DNA of 64,000 bases from Deltaproteobacteria bacterium (GTDB lineage: Bacteria > Myxococcota_A > UBA796 > SXON01). A program made the translations under genes and the position numbers. Location: NCBI GenBank assembly GCA_947486185.1, contig CANKTH010000008.1:1-64000 (forward strand). The letters run 5' to 3'. The first letter of the stretch is position 1. Each line of letters starts with the position of its first letter. Positions 1-7,827 of the stretch are shown in pieces. A model generated the notes under the pieces. That model saw only the letters and a list, made by a program, of their open reading frames with translations, was not told where the DNA came from and did no database searches.

Positions 1-60
1 ATGTGTTAAGCCCGCCGCTAGCGTTCGCTCTGAGCCATGATCAAACTCTCCAGTTTGAAT
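1..60 (-). rRNA. rrs: 16S ribosomal RNA, 5' end only (partial)
   Basis: Read on the minus strand, this stretch contains the universal 16S 5' signature AGAGTTTGATCATGGCTCAG followed by GCGAACGCTAGCGGCGGG and AACACAT. Only the first 55 to 60 bases lie in the window; the rest of the gene and the downstream operon are beyond position 1. The exact mature 5' end is not certain. The rRNA is transcribed away from the window, downstream of the ftsY-zapA cluster, which is also on the minus strand. Confidence 0.95.
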
Positions 61-384
61 CCTTCTGCCTCCATCGTGGCTAAACGACAGAGGCTATACT
101 CTAACTTCTTGCCTAGGAATCCCGATCACTCGGTACCCGAGACAAGAGATGTCAACGGAAGCTGCTACCAAAATTTCAAAGACCGGCATTTCCGAGAAGC
201 GGTTTGATCCGCTCAGGGAGGATGACGGGTTCGTCATCGCGGCGCCTTCTAACCGCTTGTGCCGTTTTCGCAACGGGACGTGCGGTTGGTCCACCAGGGA
301 CCGGCGTGAACCTGACGGTTCATGGACGCCGCTCAACGGCAGTGCCGCCGAGCCCCAGACAAGTACCGCAACGACCCACGCGCG
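61..384 (-). promoter_or_regulatory. Upstream region of the rRNA operon (candidate promoter and structured leader)
   Basis: There is no credible gene in these 324 bases between the DUF2752 gene and 16S rRNA, so the rRNA promoter should lie here. On the minus strand a perfect TTGACA hexamer lies at 150-155. No good -10 box is found 16-18 bases downstream; a weak TATAGC lies at 93-98. Several perfect inverted repeats occur: 198-212 (AGCGG/CCGCT), 221-238 (GATGACG/CGTCATC), a nested stem at 251-287 (AACCGC/GCGGTT outside CCGTT/AACGG), and 307-322 (TGAACC/GGTTCA). None is followed by a T tract, so they look like leader or processing structures rather than intrinsic terminators. Confidence 0.45.
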
Positions 385-909
385 TCAAGAAATCCAGGCA
401 AGAATTTCGGGGTGCATACGTACGCACTTGTACACCCAGCCGAGACCCATGCCCAAAAGCAGGAAAATGGCGCCTTTCTCTTCAAATCGCTGAACCGAGC
501 GGAGGCTCCGACGCCACCAGCCCGCGCCCGTCACCAGGTCGGCGAGGCCGACGACGGCGCCCGCCACGGTCAGCGCGTAGAGTACCAGGCCAAAGGGCTG
601 GGTCAACGCGGCGTCCACCACGTTGAAGTGCGCGAGATGCGAAAAGGTGGTGGTCATGCCGCACATCGGGCACGGCCAGCCGGTGAGCGTCAACATCGTG
701 CAGCTCCCAAGCCCAAGCTGCGTGTGGGTACCGAATCCTTCGGCTGCGGGCGCCAGCATTCGCGCGGTGGCGAGCACCGCGATTGTCGGCGCGGCGAGCG
801 CGAAACCTACGCCGCGGTTGAACCGCGGGCTGTCCATCGCGTCGAGCTTCCGAACCCCTCCATCGATCGCCGTCTCCACCATCGTGGCGAACCGGGTCAG
901 GGTGTCCAT
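385..909 (-). CDS. DUF2752 family membrane protein
   Basis: This 174-residue protein carries the DUF2752 hallmark WPCPMCGMTTTF at about residues 78-89. It has three hydrophobic stretches suited to membrane helices (about 34-54, 100-122 and 147-163). The role of the family is not known; the paired cysteines C80 and C83 could bind metal or be redox active, which is inference. The ATG start lies inside the end of zapA (13-base overlap), suggesting translational coupling. It is the last protein gene before the rRNA operon. Confidence 0.8.
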   Translation of the reverse strand: MDTLTRFATMVETAIDGGVRKLDAMDSPRFNRGVGFALAAPTIAVLATARMLAPAAEGFGTHTQLGLGSCTMLTLTGWPCPMCGMTTTFSHLAHFNVVDAALTQPFGLVLYALTVAGAVVGLADLVTGAGWWRRSLRSVQRFEEKGAIFLLLGMGLGWVYKCVRMHPEILAWIS

Positions 910-1202
910 CCTTCCTCCCTTTTTTCGCCGCCCGCCTGCCGACCCTCTACCAGTGCCTCGACCGCCGCCGCGCGCCGATCGAGCCCCTGGAGCTGCTCAC
1001 GCACTCGGCGCCGCAGGGCGCGCAGCTCCGAGGCGAGGTTGAGCGCCGTCAACAAAGCCACAGTGTACTCATCGACCGCGTTTGATCGCCCAGACAGCTC
1101 TCGCATACGGCGATCGACGTCGGCCGCGGCGGCCTCGATGTCATCGCCGTCGTCGGCCCTCAGCGACCAGGTCCGGCCTCGGATGGTGATCTGTTTTTGC
1201 AC
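897..1202 (-). CDS. zapA: Cell division protein ZapA
   Basis: This 101-residue protein has the ZapA layout: a short N-terminal beta region (ITIRGRTW), a DIEAAAADVDRRM segment, a helix with AVDEYTVALLTALNLASEL, and a C-terminal charged coiled coil. ZapA binds and bundles FtsZ filaments at the division ring. The start is GTG at 1200-1202, with a G-rich stretch upstream. It lies 31 bases after ftsY and overlaps the next gene, so it is probably co-transcribed with ftsY. Confidence 0.85.
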   Translation of the reverse strand: MQKQITIRGRTWSLRADDGDDIEAAAADVDRRMRELSGRSNAVDEYTVALLTALNLASELRALRRRVREQLQGLDRRAAAVEALVEGRQAGGEKREEGWTP

Positions 1203-1233
1203 GGCGTCAGGCTACCCCCGTTCTTGAGGTCCG

Positions 1234-2262
1234 TCAAAAAAGCGCATCGACGAAGGCCTCTGCGTCAAAGACCCTCAGGTCGCCGACCGCCTCCCCGACC
1301 CCGGCGAGCTTCACCGGCAGGCCGAACTCGTCGGCGATCGCGACCACCACCCCGCCCCGGGCAGTGCCGTCGAGCTTGGTCAGCACCACTCCTGTCACCC
1401 CGGCCACCTCGCGGAACACCCTGGCTTGTACCAGCGCGTTCTGCCCCATGGTGGCGTCGAGCACGAGCAAGGTCTCGTGAGGCGCTCCCGGTATCACCTT
1501 TCCGATGACCCGACGCACCTTCGCGAGCTCATCCATCAACGCCTTGTGCGCCTGAAGCCGCCCGGCAGTGTCGCAGATCGCCACGTCGATGCCGCGCGCA
1601 CGTGCGGCCTGGACGGTGTCGTGGGCCACCGCGGCGGGGTCAGCGCCCTCCTGGTGCGCGATGACCGGTACGTCAGCGCGTTCGCCCCAGACCTTGAGCT
1701 GCTCGATCGCCCCCGCCCGGAAAGTGTCGCCGGCGCCCAGCACCACCGTTCGACCTTCTTTCCGGAAGGACGCCGCCAATTTTCCGATGGTGGTGGTCTT
1801 CCCGCTGCCGTTGACCCCCACTACCAGGATCACCGTCGGTCCGCTGGGCGCGACCGCGAGCGCAGTGCTCCCCACATCGACCGTGGCACGAAGCAAGGCG
1901 CGAAGGCGGGTCTTGAGCTGGTCGGGTGAGGTGCCCGAGGGGACCTCGCCTCTGAGCGTGGTCAGGAGCCGGGACGTCGCCCGCGCACCCACGTCTGCCC
2001 GAAGCAGCGCCTCCTCCAGCTCGGCCCAGGACGACTCGTCGACCTGCCGGCCAAAGACACCGCGTAAGCTGCCCGCCACCGCCTCTCGGGTGCGGGTGAG
2101 CGCGGCCCACCATCGATCGGGCGGAGGCGGAGGCTGAAGGAGAGCATCCGGGAGCGGTGGAGGCGGAAGCGCCGCCTTGCCACGCCGGAAATAGAACACC
2201 GTACCTAGCAGAACCACCAGGAGGGCGAGACCCAGGAGCCAGACGGGGAGGTCCATATCCAC
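1234..2262 (-). CDS. ftsY: Signal recognition particle receptor FtsY
   Basis: This 342-residue protein is the SRP receptor GTPase that delivers ribosome-nascent chains to the membrane. The N-terminus has a single membrane helix (about 5-24) followed by a short proline-rich linker, in place of the long acidic A domain of enterobacteria. The NG domain follows with G1 GVNGSGKT (149-156), DTFRAGA (179-185), G3 DTAGR (231-235) and G4 TKLD (295-298), then the ARGG turn. The GTG start at 2260-2262 is favoured over the internal ATG two codons later because GAGGGA sits 8 bases upstream. It lies between tdk and zapA on the same strand. Confidence 0.95.
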   Translation of the reverse strand: MDMDLPVWLLGLALLVVLLGTVFYFRRGKAALPPPPLPDALLQPPPPPDRWWAALTRTREAVAGSLRGVFGRQVDESSWAELEEALLRADVGARATSRLLTTLRGEVPSGTSPDQLKTRLRALLRATVDVGSTALAVAPSGPTVILVVGVNGSGKTTTIGKLAASFRKEGRTVVLGAGDTFRAGAIEQLKVWGERADVPVIAHQEGADPAAVAHDTVQAARARGIDVAICDTAGRLQAHKALMDELAKVRRVIGKVIPGAPHETLLVLDATMGQNALVQARVFREVAGVTGVVLTKLDGTARGGVVVAIADEFGLPVKLAGVGEAVGDLRVFDAEAFVDALF

Positions 2263-2303
2263 CGGAGTAATCCCTCACTCCACCTGTGTCGGTCCGGATT
2301 CGG

Positions 2304-2924
2304 TCAACGGCGCTCTTCCGCGAGGTTGACCCCAAGAGGAAGGGGCTCCTGCACCGGTTCGAAAGAGCTTGGATTCCAGCATCGGCGACAACGGGCTTCG
2401 TAAGCGTCGGTTTCGCCGACGAGGAACCTTGCGTCGCGGTTGACCACCCGCTGGGAGCGGTCAGCCGGGTTTCCACATCGCATGCAGATCGCGAGGTTTT
2501 TCGTGATGTATTCGGCAACCGCCAGCAACTGGGGCATCGGATCGAACGGGCGCCCCAGGTAGTCCTGGTCGAGCCCGGCGACAATCACCCGACGGCCATC
2601 GTTGGCCAGCTGCTCACACACCGAAACCAGGTCAGGCCCAAAGAACTGGCCTTCGTCAATACCGATGACCTGCGCGTCGCCCGCGAGCCGGAGCAACTCT
2701 CCCGGCCCCTCGACCACGAAGGAGGCGATCTTCTGGCCGGAGTGCGAATCGACGTGATCGGCGCTGTAGCGGCGGTCGAGGGCGGGCTTGAACACCACGA
2801 CGCGCTGCCTGGCAAATTGGGCACGACGCAGGCGTCGAATCAACTCCTCGGTCTTTCCGCTGAACATGCAGCCGACCACCACCTCAATCCATCCCGTACC
2901 TTGCGGCACGCCAACGGGGTTCAT
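2304..2924 (-). CDS. tdk: Thymidine kinase (type II, zinc-binding)
   Basis: This 206-residue enzyme phosphorylates thymidine in the salvage pathway. It has the P-loop GCMFSGKT (about 18-25), the IDEGQFF motif with the catalytic glutamate near residue 91, and four zinc-binding cysteines in two pairs (C147/C150 and C179/C182). The ATG at 2922-2924 overlaps the stop of the preceding gene as ATGA, so translation is probably coupled; a longer frame runs into that gene and is not needed. Confidence 0.95.
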   Translation of the reverse strand: MNPVGVPQGTGWIEVVVGCMFSGKTEELIRRLRRAQFARQRVVVFKPALDRRYSADHVDSHSGQKIASFVVEGPGELLRLAGDAQVIGIDEGQFFGPDLVSVCEQLANDGRRVIVAGLDQDYLGRPFDPMPQLLAVAEYITKNLAICMRCGNPADRSQRVVNRDARFLVGETDAYEARCRRCWNPSSFEPVQEPLPLGVNLAEERR

Positions 2925-4012
2925 GACCGGCCTCCATAGCGGCGGAGCAGAGCTACACCCTCCACGGACCGACCCGGAACGGGCGCGACCAGCGGGAAGG
3001 GCAGACGCTCGGGGTCGGGGCGACCGGCGCACCACGGGTTGAGCCAGCCCCGCCCGGCGAGACCGCCCCCTGCTGCGCCGAGGGTCTCAGGCGCTTGATG
3101 GGCCAGAACAACGCCCGCTACACCGCGGTAGACCGGATCGCGGAACACGCAGGCACCGCCGGGCGCGGACGGCACCTCCATCTCCCAACGCTCGGGGCTC
3201 GAGCTCACTCGCGACGGGCATCCGTAAAGAAAATCCCGGATATGTGCCTCGTTGATGAGCCAACGGGCGTCGGAGACACACACCACGAGAAGCGGCGCTC
3301 GTCCAGGGGGTGAGTGCCGGTGGGCGTCGAGCTCACGCACGATTCGCGGCTCAATCGCCTCCATGGTACGATGGGCGTAGAACGGTCCGATCACGTCGGC
3401 CAACGCAACCTGGCCGCGCTGGACCCGCTCGCCCGTCAGGGAGAACTCCAACGAGATGGACTCGTCCTCGTAGGTCGCGGTGGTGCCGTCCCACTGGCCG
3501 GCGTCAACCCGGTCAAGCCAGAGCTCAACCGCGCGGCGCACAGGCCAGGGATCGAGGTCCGTGGGCAACCAACGACGGATCAGCGCCACGAATCGACGCG
3601 GTGAGTCGATGCGCCCGAGCGCCTCGCTCAGTCGCGCCCGATTGTGCGCCTCGCCCCCCGGACGAAGGCACTGGAGGGTCGCGAGGGTAACGACGAGCAG
3701 GGGCCCCGCATCCGGATGTTGAACCTCAAACCTTGGCTGTATGGACTGCCCCTGCACGAGGGTCCATCCCGCCGCCGCGAGCCGGTCGAGGACCACCAAC
3801 TCGGCATAGCCCTGAAAAAACCGCCGATTGTCCAACGAACCCATCAGACTGGACGCGCGCTCCGCGAGTGGCAGAGGGGCGCGGGCGAGAAGGGCCTGCA
3901 GGGCGACGCGCGTGTCTGCAGCTTCGGGCGCGCAGAGTTGCTTCAGGAACGAGTGCTGCGCGCCGGGAAGGCGGTGGGTCTTCTCGACCAGGCGCGCAGG
4001 GAACAAATCCAT
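2921..4012 (-). CDS. Conserved-looking protein of unknown function upstream of tdk
   Basis: I do not recognise this 363-residue protein. It has no signal peptide or membrane helix, so it is probably cytoplasmic. The N-terminal third is helical; a segment near residues 68-110 (AELVVLDRLAAAGW, then RFEVQHP and LLVVTLATL) resembles the alpha-beta layout of PD-(D/E)xK-like folds but lacks a clear D-E-K triad. A mid-region segment near residue 239 (LLVVCVSDARW) looks like a buried beta strand. Its stop overlaps the tdk start, so it heads the tdk-ftsY-zapA run and is probably co-expressed with it. Confidence 0.6.
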   Translation of the reverse strand: MDLFPARLVEKTHRLPGAQHSFLKQLCAPEAADTRVALQALLARAPLPLAERASSLMGSLDNRRFFQGYAELVVLDRLAAAGWTLVQGQSIQPRFEVQHPDAGPLLVVTLATLQCLRPGGEAHNRARLSEALGRIDSPRRFVALIRRWLPTDLDPWPVRRAVELWLDRVDAGQWDGTTATYEDESISLEFSLTGERVQRGQVALADVIGPFYAHRTMEAIEPRIVRELDAHRHSPPGRAPLLVVCVSDARWLINEAHIRDFLYGCPSRVSSSPERWEMEVPSAPGGACVFRDPVYRGVAGVVLAHQAPETLGAAGGGLAGRGWLNPWCAGRPDPERLPFPLVAPVPGRSVEGVALLRRYGGRS

Positions 4013-4337
4013 CCAGATCCCGAAAGGCCGCGCCGGCTAACCCTTGCCGAGGCTCGCGTCAAGCCGCTTTGGGCGCTTGGTCGCCCGTTCCGGGCCGACC
4101 GTCGGCGGACGAGCGGGAGCGCGGTTCACCCAGTCGCGCGTTTCCGAAGTCGCGCCGCTGTTCTGGGGGGGCGACGCGCAACGTCATCCACGCGTCGGCG
4201 CGGATAGCAGGGGATGGCGTGGGGTGGCCGAAAATCGATGGGGAACCTAACGTTCCCCGTGGACAAGGCTCAAACGGCGAAGCGGCGCGACGCGGCAGCC
4301 GCGTTGGGTACGGAGGCGAGACTTCCGCAAGGAGCCA
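4013..4337. other. Intergenic region with two inverted repeats, no gene seen
   Basis: No open frame here has coding character. Two perfect inverted repeats are visible: GGGGAAC/GTTCCCC around CTAAC (4240-4258) and ACGCGG/CCGCGT around CAG (4290-4304). They follow the lipoprotein gene on the minus strand but have no T tract, so they are weak terminator candidates; the first could equally be an operator. The region must also carry the promoter for the unknown-tdk-ftsY run, which I cannot place. Confidence 0.4.
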
Positions 4338-5489
4338 CTAAAACGCGCCATCCTCCGCAGGATCGATGCCCGCGCCCCACTCCTCGACCACGTAGGACAC
4401 CGCCGTCACGCTGAGTGAGACCGGGCGCCACCAGGTACCCACCATGTCGGGGGAGACTACGTAATATCTAGGTATATCCTCACCATACCAGACCTGCACC
4501 TGGACCGTCGCCGCCGCGAGGCCGCCGGGAGCGGACTCCTCGAGATGGTCGTTATCGACGACGGTCAGTTGAATGGGACTCCGCGAAGGTTGCTGATAGA
4601 CCGCCAGGGACTCGGGGCCTCGACCGTCAGCGGCGCTCCGGGTGATCTCGGCATGCACCTCTCCGCCGGAGAGCAGGGTCGGCTCCCCGGCCCAGAGGTG
4701 GAACCGATTCCCTTCGCTCGTATGCCACCCGTCGGGCCGATAGGCGCCAAGATGCAGGTCCACATCCTGGATCTGGCCGTCCCAGACGACGGCGGCACGA
4801 AGCTCCCCTGCCTCGGTCGGGGGGAGCACCACGCCGACGCTACGGCGGCCGTCGAGGGTCGCCCACGCGGGGAAACGGCTGTAGGCGTAGCCAGCGAACT
4901 CGTTTACCGACACGGTGTATACCCCGGGTTCATCCACCTCAAAGCTGAAGGCACCATCGGGCCCGGTCAGAGCGGAGCTCACCGCCGGCTCGCCGATCGG
5001 GGCGTTCCACCCCCGCTGAACCGCGAGGTCCAACCCGGGGACGGGCACGCCAGTGAGGCCGTCCACCACCACGCCGACCGCCTGCGCCCGGTCGGCTGCC
5101 TCCGCGAGTCGGAGTGTGGTCAGGCGTCGAAAAAGGGTGTTGAAGGTCTGACCCGGGCCGGCGACCAGGAGGCTCGGATCTCCCGCTTCGAGGTTGATGT
5201 CGTACCACGCCAGCCCGGGTGAATAATCGTCGGCAGAAACCTCCATCTTGAGGTGATTCCCCAGGGGCTCGTGGACGAGCATCACCAGCGACCAGCCACC
5301 GTCGGGGCCGGTGTCCAGCTCGGCGAGCAGCTTTCCCTCCAAGTCGCTGAGCGTGACCGAGGCGCCGACCACCGCCGCTCCGTCCATCGAAGCGACATAG
5401 CCCTGGAGCTCAACAAACCAGCCGCGGACCCCGGGAGACGCGCAGCCAGAGAGCAGCGGGAGCACCCCGATCTCGGCCCGCAACCGCAT
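4338..5489 (-). CDS. Exported lipoprotein with carboxypeptidase-regulatory-like repeats
   Basis: This 383-residue protein begins with a short signal peptide ending in the lipobox LSGC, so it should be lipid-anchored outside the cytoplasm. The ATG start at 5487-5489 is chosen because it creates this lipobox and overlaps the upstream stop as TGATG. The body reads as Ig-like or CarboxypepD_reg-like beta domains (ASVTLSDLEGKL, DGGWSL, DGAFSFEVDEPGVYTVSV), then a segment like exported putative metal-binding sandwich domains (AAVVWDGQIQDVDLHL). Specific function is unknown. Coupling to the subtilase gene suggests a joint role at the cell surface, for example as substrate, chaperone or anchor, which is inference. 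Confidence 0.7.
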   Translation of the reverse strand: MRLRAEIGVLPLLSGCASPGVRGWFVELQGYVASMDGAAVVGASVTLSDLEGKLLAELDTGPDGGWSLVMLVHEPLGNHLKMEVSADDYSPGLAWYDINLEAGDPSLLVAGPGQTFNTLFRRLTTLRLAEAADRAQAVGVVVDGLTGVPVPGLDLAVQRGWNAPIGEPAVSSALTGPDGAFSFEVDEPGVYTVSVNEFAGYAYSRFPAWATLDGRRSVGVVLPPTEAGELRAAVVWDGQIQDVDLHLGAYRPDGWHTSEGNRFHLWAGEPTLLSGGEVHAEITRSAADGRGPESLAVYQQPSRSPIQLTVVDNDHLEESAPGGLAAATVQVQVWYGEDIPRYYVVSPDMVGTWWRPVSLSVTAVSYVVEEWGAGIDPAEDGAF

Positions 5490-7057
5490 CACCCGCGCCG
5501 CCGGCGCCGACCCAGCCACCAGAATCCGCCGAGCGTCGGGCCCCCAAGGACCAGGCTGGACGCCCCTCTCCGACAGCCGCAGGGCGCCACAGGCGGGGCC
5601 TCGCCCGTGAGCACGCCACTGCCAGAGCTGCGGTCAGGCCCCGGGAGGCCCCAGTCGCGAGCTTCCGCCTTCAACCAGTTCTTCAGCGCGATCGGACCCT
5701 CGCCGCCACGGGTCGCCTCCAGGTACAGCGCCGCGAGGCCGGTAGCGTGAGGCGCTGCCGCGCTGGTCCCGTCGAAGCGACGATAACCGTAGGTGGCGGT
5801 GGTGACCGCGGTGGGGGCGATCACATCAGGCTTGACGCGCCCATCGTAGGTGGGACCCTCGCTCGACCAGGACGGCACCTCATCGGTGAACCAGGACCAG
5901 GCGCCTACGGTCACGGCCCCCGCCGCGTCGCCCGGCAACGTGAGGGTCTCACCCGCGGTCCGGAGCGACTCCGGTACGCCCGACGCGGCGTAGAAGTAGC
6001 CGGTGACACCGGAAGGATCGTCTTCCGAAGTGAGATAAGCGGTGACGGAATCGGAACAACCGTAAACGTGCACGACCTCGACCGGGTAGCCGTCGCCCTC
6101 CTGCGGCTCCTGCGAACGACCACATTCGCTGCCGTCGTCGTTGAGCACCAGCAGATCGACATCCACGGCCGCGCCCGCCATCGGCTCCGACCAGCGAAAA
6201 CGTAGATCTACCTCCCCGAAAAAGGAGTACACCTGCAGCTCCTCAACGCCACCGAGCGCCAACCGACCCGGCTCTGCGCCCCAGGAGAGCTCCCCGATCC
6301 GGTATTTGTTCGCCTCGTTTCCCGCGGCAGCCACGTAGGTCAGCCCGCGAAGGGCGGCGTTATCGACACATTGGCTCAGCAGGCTCGACCCGTCGGGGTG
6401 CCAGAGGTTGTCGAAGCCGATCGAGCCGTTGACGAGTTGGACGCCAGCAGCAGCCATCTCGTCGAGGATCGCGCACAGCTCGACATCGGTGGCGAAGGTC
6501 GCGAGGTAGTAGTCGGCCCCCGGCGCGAAGTCGTAGATGATCTCGGTCACCGCGGTTCCGTGTTCGGAGCTCGGGTTGCCGCGGCTCTCGTCGAGCACCT
6601 CCGGGTCGGGCGCCTCTCCTTCGAGGCCGGCGAGGTTGTCGAAACCAACATCCACGACCCCGACGTAGACACCGCGCCCGTCCAGGCCGAGCTTGTGCCA
6701 GTCCTGGAGCATCGTCGCGGTATAACCCTCGGTGAGCTCCGACTTGGGCTCAGCCTGCCAGGGCGAGCGGAGCCGCCTCACACCGGGGAGAACCGCGATC
6801 TGGTCGAGGCGCTCCAGCTGGTCGGCGCTCAGCCAGAGCTGAACCGCGCCCGGGCTCGCCGCCTGCACCTCCAGGTCACCCGGCAGCTCAAATCCGGGCT
6901 CGAGCTCGACGACCACGCGGATGCCCGCGGCGTCCGCTCCCAGCCGGGCGCGCCAGTGCGGATCCGCGTGCTGTTCCCGGGCTTGGCGCAACGCCCAGGA
7001 CCACCGCTCAAACCCGGCAGGGGCAGGGGAGGCGAAGGCGGCGGCGAGGAGGAACAC
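5489..7057 (-). CDS. Exported subtilisin-family (S8) serine protease with MYXO-CTERM-like tail
   Basis: This 522-residue protein has a short signal peptide (FLLAAAFASPAPA), a propeptide-like region to about 110, and a subtilase domain. Catalytic residues are visible: D136 (VVDVGFD), H166 (SSEHGTAV), oxyanion N247 (AAAGNEAN) and S432 (DGTSAAAPHATG). A beta-rich insert lies at about 270-375. The C-terminus has C493-G-C495, a hydrophobic stretch (about 499-514) and RRRRR, the pattern of myxococcal C-terminal sorting tails that anchor proteins at the surface before release. The start is GTG at 7055-7057; a slightly longer signal peptide is possible. It overlaps the lipoprotein gene by one base. 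Confidence 0.88.
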   Translation of the reverse strand: MFLLAAAFASPAPAGFERWSWALRQAREQHADPHWRARLGADAAGIRVVVELEPGFELPGDLEVQAASPGAVQLWLSADQLERLDQIAVLPGVRRLRSPWQAEPKSELTEGYTATMLQDWHKLGLDGRGVYVGVVDVGFDNLAGLEGEAPDPEVLDESRGNPSSEHGTAVTEIIYDFAPGADYYLATFATDVELCAILDEMAAAGVQLVNGSIGFDNLWHPDGSSLLSQCVDNAALRGLTYVAAAGNEANKYRIGELSWGAEPGRLALGGVEELQVYSFFGEVDLRFRWSEPMAGAAVDVDLLVLNDDGSECGRSQEPQEGDGYPVEVVHVYGCSDSVTAYLTSEDDPSGVTGYFYAASGVPESLRTAGETLTLPGDAAGAVTVGAWSWFTDEVPSWSSEGPTYDGRVKPDVIAPTAVTTATYGYRRFDGTSAAAPHATGLAALYLEATRGGEGPIALKNWLKAEARDWGLPGPDRSSGSGVLTGEAPPVAPCGCRRGASSLVLGGPTLGGFWWLGRRRRRG

Positions 7058-7146
7058 GCTGCGAGTGTAGCCCAGCCCTCTCCCACCGGCCCCCCGCGCC
7101 GCGGCTCCCGGTTAGGGCCGCCAGGGTGCAGAGCTCTGGCGACATC

Positions 7147-7827
7147 ATGGCGGCCCCGCAAGACTGGGCCGCGGTCCTGGACGATGACGCGCTCGTCGTT
7201 GCCCACCGGTTGCTCGGCGCCCAGATCGAGCTGAAAGGCCCTCTCTCAGCTGCTCCCGCCGCCGGACGACGCTTCCGCCTCGCCGAACTCGAGGCCTACT
7301 GCTTCCCCAACGACACGGCGAACCACGCTCGGTTCGGCCGCACCGCGCGCAACGCGCCTATGTGGGGCCCTCCCGGTTTCGTTTATATCTACCTATGTTA
7401 TGGCGTACACCTGATGCTCAACTTCGTCACGGGACCGGCGGGGCAGGCAGCCGCGGTGCTGGTGCGCGGCGTTGAGCCTCTCGATGACGCCGGCCGCCCG
7501 GCTCCCAGTCCCCGCCTCAACGGGCCGGGCAAGGTTGGCCGTGCCTTCGGACTCGCGCGCACCCACACAGGGTGGGCCGCAGAACACCTTTTTAGCCTCC
7601 GGCTCGCCGAGACGCCCACGGAACGGCGCGTCGGCCCACGCATCGGCATCGGCTACGCAACCCCGGCGGACCAGGCTGCCCCCTGGCGCGTCGCCCTGCC
7701 AGGGTCGCCGCACGTCGGCCACCCCCGCGGACTCGGCCCGCCTCCTCCCGCCCCGGTCCCGGACCCTCCGCCCGGCGGGCCTCTCCCGGCCCCCGACGAT
7801 CAGCCCGGCTCTCCGTCGAGCGGGTAG
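7147..7827 (+). CDS. Alkyl-adenine (3-methyladenine) DNA glycosylase, AAG/Mpg family
   Basis: This 226-residue enzyme would remove alkylated purines such as 3-methyladenine to begin base excision repair. The family pattern is clear: VVAHRLLGA, then LAELEAYCFPNDTANHA with the catalytic glutamate, then WGPPGFVYIYLCYGVHLMLN, RGVEP, NGPGKV and a C-terminal RVGPRIGIGY block. The ATG at 7147 is preferred; a GTG at 7126 with AGGG upstream is an alternative. The last 35 or so residues are proline-rich and run antiparallel into the methyltransferase gene (28-base overlap), so the C-terminus extends beyond the usual end. Confidence 0.9.
   Translation: MAAPQDWAAVLDDDALVVAHRLLGAQIELKGPLSAAPAAGRRFRLAELEAYCFPNDTANHARFGRTARNAPMWGPPGFVYIYLCYGVHLMLNFVTGPAGQAAAVLVRGVEPLDDAGRPAPSPRLNGPGKVGRAFGLARTHTGWAAEHLFSLRLAETPTERRVGPRIGIGYATPADQAAPWRVALPGSPHVGHPRGLGPPPPAPVPDPPPGGPLPAPDDQPGSPSSG

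Noticed and set aside
4240-4304. Rho-independent terminators in the gap before the lipoprotein gene end
   Set aside because: The two stems are perfect but not followed by a T tract on either strand, so I list them only as inverted repeats.
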